Shown in pieces: positions 59,755 to 64,000 of a stretch of 64,000 nucleotides of DNA. Within the stretch, counting starts at the first letter, position 1; each line of letters begins with the position of its first letter. Source of the stretch: Rhododendron vialii. Its lineage: Eukaryota > Streptophyta > Magnoliopsida > Ericales > Ericaceae. Under the pieces are notes generated by a model. It was not told the origin of the DNA. It did no database searches and worked only from the letters and a program-made list of their open reading frames with translations. A program made the position numbers and the translations under genes. The stretch spans positions 38,671,501-38,735,500 of the forward strand of contig NC_080563.1 of assembly GCF_030253575.1 (NCBI RefSeq). Direction: 5' to 3'.

Positions 59755-60092
59755 CTGAGATTGTTCCTCGCATTCAGATGTAGTTCTGTTTCTGAGAATT
59801 CTGAGGCACAAATAGCAAACACCGGTTGTTGTAAAATAGCAAACACCGGTTGTTGTAGAGAGAGATCGAGAACGGTGAGAGACATGGGATTGGCCGCGTG
59901 GATGAGTTCACCAGCTCCGATCGTCCTAGTCGCGAACACACCTCTGCCGGCTGACTCAGTGATCGGAACTCGGATCGGTTGCGCCGCGGTGAAGTTCGAC
60001 TTGAATAGTTGTATCTGCGACGGTCGAAACGGACTACGACTAAATGGAGGAAAAGAAGTCTTCCGAGTTGTAATCAAGTGTGAACAGTTCAC
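59755..60092 (-). pseudogene. ATXR4-like SET-domain gene, first-exon fragment
   Basis: The minus strand opens with an ATG (60092) and about 35 residues of low-complexity, transit-peptide-like sequence, then PIRVPITESAGRGVFATR and TIGAGELIHAANP, closely resembling the start of the SET domain of plant ATXR4-type methyltransferases (GRGVFATR is a hallmark). After that it diverges; a 24-bp block giving LQQPVFAI is duplicated in tandem at about 59818-59860. A possible splice donor (CAG|GTACAA) is at 59754-59755. No later exons were found, so I call it a fragment. It might instead be the first exon of a diverged gene whose other exons I missed. Confidence 0.5.
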
Positions 60093-60490
60093 TTTTTGTA
60101 CATTTTTTTTGAGATATATCTTCTTCGATTAAATACCAATAGGCATCTGATCACCTTGATCTTGTACAGAATTACTCTTATTGATAATTTCTATAATGTG
60201 GACGAATCAGATCCTTAAATTGATTCCGAACAGAGGTCGAGAATTGCAAAAAATCAGAGGAGAAGCACTTCCCTAAGGCGAGTTTATAATCAAGTGCGTC
60301 GAACAAACTTTTTTCCATTCTTTTTCAAAATGTATCTTCTTCGATTAAGTACCTTTTGGTACTCGATTGACTTGATATTTTACGAAATCATTTTTATTAA
60401 CAGTTCCTATAATGTGGACGAATCGGATCATCAAATTAATTCGAAAATAAGTTCAAAAATTGCCAAAAACAGTAGAGAAGCCTTCTCATA
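60071..60490. repeat. Tandem duplication, unit about 220 bp
   Basis: Units at about 60071-60285 and 60286-60490 share TAATCAAGTG, TATCTTCTTCGATTAA, CTATAATGTGGACGAATC and AGAGAAGC-like blocks, diverged. The first unit starts at the edge of the SET-like fragment. Confidence 0.8.
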
Positions 60491-61074
60491 TGGACTTCGC
60501 AGGTTGAAGGTGAGAAGTATATTCAGTACCAAACTCGCGTTCTGTACGCCCGCGTTACCCTTTTTGGTTCTTGCAAAAGGCGTTTTTAGGCCAAAACAAT
60601 CGGATTGTCGAATGTCATGGGAAACAACGAAGTCATATTTTCCGATGACACTCTGCATTTTCCGGCATCAGGACTTCGGCTACCACGGTACGCCTGTGTT
60701 CCCACTCCACAAAGTCATAATTTCCGTCGTCTCTGTGGTCTGTACCTTGAACGATCCGTTGAAATACTAGACTGTAATCGCTCTTTATTTGCTACTCCAC
60801 TACTAGTTTGTTAGACTTCACTACCTCTACGTCTGTTACAAAAATCATGCTTCACAAGAATTTGGGTTTGTAATCTTTTGCTCAGTAAGGGGAAAAATTG
60901 GGGCATATGATCTACATGTAGCATGAGTTGATTCAGTGAACTGCCATTCTTCCTCTGTCGCCCGCTAAGTGTTCGACAAAATTTTTGAATGATGAAAAAC
61001 CATTGTGTTTGTGTATTATCTTTCCACATCTTGGAATTTGTTTTCCACCATCATCCCTACCCTAAGTCTACATG
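60491..61074. other. Intergenic, nothing recognised
   Basis: No supported gene or element ends. Short open frames show no motif. Confidence 0.4.
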
Positions 61075-61195
61075 CACAACTCTCGACCACAACTCTGGAC
61101 ACAACTGCGTCCGGAGCCGTTCGATGGGTGTGAACAACATGTGCATCGAACTGCTCCGGATGTAGTTGTGTCCAGAGATGTGGTCGAGAGTTGTG
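61075..61195. mobile_element. Small hairpin element
   Basis: CACAACTCTCGACCACAACT and onward pairs with the complement of the right side (AGATGTGGTCGAGAGTTGTG) over about 52 bp with few mismatches, leaving a loop of about 18 bases. Flanks do not show a clear duplication. Probably a very short MITE. Confidence 0.7.
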
Positions 61196-61367
61196 TACGT
61201 ATCATTCCTAATTGTCCCTGATATATGTGCTAGGTACATAGACATCCGGACACTGTCTGTCCGATGCACCTGGGGACTTTGTCCAAATCCACATCCCGAT
61301 GTCTTTGTCCCAAGCATTTTTGGTCTGTTAATGTTTTGAACCACAGCTCTGCAGTTTTGGTAGCAAT

Positions 61368-61389
61368 GGGGGGGGGGGGGGGGGGGGGG
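61368..61389. repeat. G22 homopolymer
   Basis: A run of 22 G followed by TGGGGTGGG. Within the presumed 5' non-coding part of the WTF9-like gene. Length may be unreliable. Confidence 0.9.
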
Positions 61390-61889
61390 TGGGGTGGGCG
61401 GGAAATCGGCTTCATTTTGTTTTTGGACAACCTGTAAACTGGAGGCTTTGTGTCCAATTCCCCCCATGGCAACACTTTGGCTTGTGGGTGGTTTTAGAGA
61501 GATATGGAGGTTTGCCCTACAAGGGTTGGTCCAAAGTGGCCCTGCCTTGGAATGGTTCCTCATTACCAAAATGGGTAAATAAAGAGTTTGTTTGTGTCTT
61601 TAGTTGTTACTCTTAGGATTTAAGTTCTCGTATTTTCAAATGTTTATTTGCTTTGCATGAAATATGAACTTATACAACTAAAACCCTTGGCTTTTGCAGG
61701 AGTTCTGGTTGGGATTCTGCTTAATACTACTGGACAGTACTATTAAATCGCTGACTCGCTGCTAATACCATATAACCTTCTTGGATTTCTGTATTAGCAA
61801 ATGGAGATTGGTACTTCAGATTCAACTTCTGTCTTGTGATGTAACTGGAGTAAATATATCGTTAACTGATCATCAACATCACTAGGTGG

Positions 61890-63152
61890 ATGTTTCGGTG
61901 GTTATCGGGAAGTGCAGAAGCATATGGTTTTCTCAATGGAAATCCGAGAGGATTTAACTATCAGCAAAAACTGAATCTTGTCAATGTAAAGTTAAAATGG
62001 GTGAAAGATAAGGTATTGGATGCTGTCGTCGCTGGTGAGAGGGATCTCAGGGCAGTCTGCACCCTCGTTTCTATCATATCCTCTAATCCTCAATGTTCGG
62101 TACCTGTATATCACCTCTCTCACTGTCGAGGACAACTTGGTCTTCCACAGGATCTCAAGATTTCCACATTCGTCAGGAGGTATCCCACTATTTTTTATGA
62201 ATTTCATGTCCCTGACAGTGGTGGCACTCTTGTCCCTTGTTTTCGCTTGTCCCCTGAAGCCCTCAATCTCCACCAAGAAGAACTCAACGTCCTTCAACAT
62301 CATCGGAAGGACCTTGTTGATAGACTTTGTAAGCTTCTCATGCTCACCAAGGAAAGGACTCTTCCTTTGCAAACAATTGACCAGCTAAAATGGGACATGG
62401 GCTTGCCATATGGCTACGAGCAGTCCATGATTCCACACCACCCAGAATTATTTTCGTTGTTTCGCCTTCCTGATGATCGTGTTGGCTTAAGACTTTTATT
62501 CTGGGATGATTGTCTTGCAGTCTCAGAGTTGCAAAAAAATCCTGGTTTGCAGGAAAAGGAAAATATTAAAAATGGCTGCTTAGCCTTTCCAGTACGATTC
62601 ACAAGGGGTTTTGGGCTGAAGAGAAAATGCATGCAATGGTTAGAAGAGTGGCAGAGGCTCCCTTATACTCCTCCTTACTTGGATGCCTCTCATTTGGACC
62701 CCCGTACAGATATATCCGAGAAGAGGATTGTGGGAGTCTTTCATGAGTTACTTCACCTTACCATACAAAAGAAAACTGAGCGGAAGAATGTGAGCAACCT
62801 CCGTAAACCACTAGATTTGCCCCAAAAATTTACTAAGGTCTTTGAGCGCCACCCTGGCATCTTCTACATTTCTAGGAAGAGTGACACCCAGACTGTTGTT
62901 CTCAGGGAAGCCTATGACCGACAGCAACTCATCCAAAAACACCCCCTTGTTGATATCAGAGCAAGGTATTCAAATATGATGCAACAAGGGTTCCTTGATA
63001 GGAGTAGGGGCTTGTACAAGAGAAGCGTAAGTGCTGGTTCAGAGGAGCACAGATTAAAGAGTATTTGCACCGATGAGTTTAGTGACTATGATTACAAATC
63101 TGAAGGAGAATCAGAGAGCCATTTTCTTTCTGAATACGAGTCAGATGAATAA
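61890..63152 (+). CDS. WTF9: PORR-domain organellar RNA-splicing protein, WTF9-like
   Basis: A single 420-residue open frame. After a short N-terminus, residues about 30-340 form the plant organelle RNA recognition domain: VKLKWVKDKVLDAVV, FVRRYPTIFYEF, LFWDDCLAVSELQ, and the C-terminal FTRGFGLKRKCMQWLEEWQ and FERHPGIFYIS blocks. The tail is acidic and Ser-rich (SEGESESHFLSEYESDE). PORR proteins bind group II introns; WTF9 of Arabidopsis (At2g39120) promotes splicing of mitochondrial ccmFc and rpl2 introns, and the match to WTF9 is from memory of its text. The length is close to the family. An AG acceptor at about 61698-61699 suggests a spliced 5' UTR. Targeting is not obvious from the first residues alone. 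The 3' end of this gene was copied in inverted form to 57231-58228. Confidence 0.88.
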   Translation: MFRWLSGSAEAYGFLNGNPRGFNYQQKLNLVNVKLKWVKDKVLDAVVAGERDLRAVCTLVSIISSNPQCSVPVYHLSHCRGQLGLPQDLKISTFVRRYPTIFYEFHVPDSGGTLVPCFRLSPEALNLHQEELNVLQHHRKDLVDRLCKLLMLTKERTLPLQTIDQLKWDMGLPYGYEQSMIPHHPELFSLFRLPDDRVGLRLLFWDDCLAVSELQKNPGLQEKENIKNGCLAFPVRFTRGFGLKRKCMQWLEEWQRLPYTPPYLDASHLDPRTDISEKRIVGVFHELLHLTIQKKTERKNVSNLRKPLDLPQKFTKVFERHPGIFYISRKSDTQTVVLREAYDRQQLIQKHPLVDIRARYSNMMQQGFLDRSRGLYKRSVSAGSEEHRLKSICTDEFSDYDYKSEGESESHFLSEYESDE

Positions 63153-64000
63153 CAAGCTGAAGTTCGCTGATTCTCCTGTGATGTGAACCAGGATAATTTT
63201 CTTTTCCTCACAATGGGGGCAAATTATCCATACATGGAGTTTTTTTATTCTTCTCCAGGAATTGGGGACCGTGCCATAGGTTTTGAGTTTGGTGGCCATT
63301 TACATATAAAGATTCAGCAGTTGAAGTATCTTGATCATCAATGACTGTACGATACAAAGTTTTTAACTGGTTCAGGTTCATCCCCCATATGCTCCTTAAG
63401 GTGAACCAAGTTTGCTTACCCCCAAAAAAGGAAAGGATAAGAAAGAAAACATATCTAAACTATTTGTTCTTTGCTGCTGCAGAGAGCTAGCTGGAAATGC
63501 AAACCACCCCTTTCTGTTTCGATTGCTGTGAATAATATTGTCTCGTATGTCTTTAGATTTGGTGCTTTTTGTGTGATGATTTTAAGTGCTTTAATGGATT
63601 ATATTTTATTTGGATTGGATTGTGTTAATTATATCTGGTCTTGTTGCTCTTTTCATTTAATTGTTGTAGAAAATACGCTGAAAAATCTAGAACAAACTGG
63701 ATAAAAGGGGGGAAAAAAAGGGTGGAACTTATATGTGATCTTGGGAAAGTGCAGACACAAGGGGGAATCCGTTGGTCAAGTTAGTTTTACGTCAATTCTG
63801 TACAGGTAGGGAGGAAAGTAGAAAACCTATCCTAACGTCTAATAATTGCCCAAAGTAGGGTCTATCTTTGATACTTGCATAACAGCTATTAACTTTAAGA
63901 TATTTGAAAAGTTATGCTAATGGAAACTGGAAAATTGATTAAGATGGGAAAAGTAGATTGCAATAGTTGCAAGTTGCAGCTGCAACTTGTTTGGAGAAGA
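63153..64000. other. 3' flank of the WTF9-like gene
   Basis: The first 400 bp is shared with the inverted copy. A polypyrimidine-AG at about 63470-63482 could be the acceptor of a 3' UTR intron. No further gene seen to the window end. Confidence 0.5.

Overview
The window is plant nuclear DNA, most likely from a eudicot. Genes carry GT-AG introns, intergenic DNA is AT-rich, and plant-type mobile elements are everywhere: Copia LTR fossils, TRIM-like miniatures, RTE and L1-like LINEs, tRNA-derived SINEs, and Stowaway, Tourist, hAT and Mutator-type MITEs. No bacterial, plastid or rDNA content, tRNA gene or CRISPR array was seen.

Layout. (1) 0-24 kb: six phase-compatible exons (2735-23807, + strand) look like the 3' part of a host gene I could not identify. 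Its introns are swollen by nested elements, including a 4.6 kb Copia fossil carrying a hAT-type MITE that carries a SINE. (2) 24-28 kb: gene-poor DNA with a SINE and MITEs. (3) 28-51.5 kb: the core of the window, a same-strand tandem array of SGNH/SASA-domain (CE6-type) carbohydrate esterases like Arabidopsis At4g34215. Six copies look intact (A, C, D, E, F, G) and one is a 5'-less pseudogene (B). Each intact copy has two exons with the phase-0 intron at the same place; exon 1 carries the GQSNM nucleophile block and exon 2 the DxxH block. A is the most separate, C and D form one pair, and E, F and G another group. (4) 51.5-55 kb: MITEs, a SINE and short tandem repeats. (5) 55.2-56.3 kb: a small two-exon gene for a hydrophilic 114-residue protein with an internal duplication. 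(6) 56.7-58.8 kb: a LINE remnant holding a ~1 kb inverted copy of the 3' part of the gene at 61.9 kb. (7) 59.7-60.1 kb: a fragment resembling the start of an ATXR4-like SET-domain gene. (8) 61.9-63.2 kb: an intact PORR-domain gene, WTF9-like, predicted to act in organellar RNA splicing.

The most informative structure is the history of the esterase array. The E unit (about 41.69-46.36 kb) was duplicated in tandem to give the F unit (46.36-50.26 kb). The junction is readable: a relic of gene G's upstream region and start codon is fused to DNA from inside a long fold-back element. A hAT MITE lies in unit 1 and the matching site in unit 2 is empty, so the insertion probably followed the duplication. 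Similarly, a hairpin Tourist MITE is present in the intron of D and absent at the matching place in C. I found no clearly unprecedented biological system. The strongest leads are the esterase expansion with its readable breakpoints, the inverted WTF9-like gene copy bounded by 119-bp direct repeats, and the unidentified TE-laden host gene.
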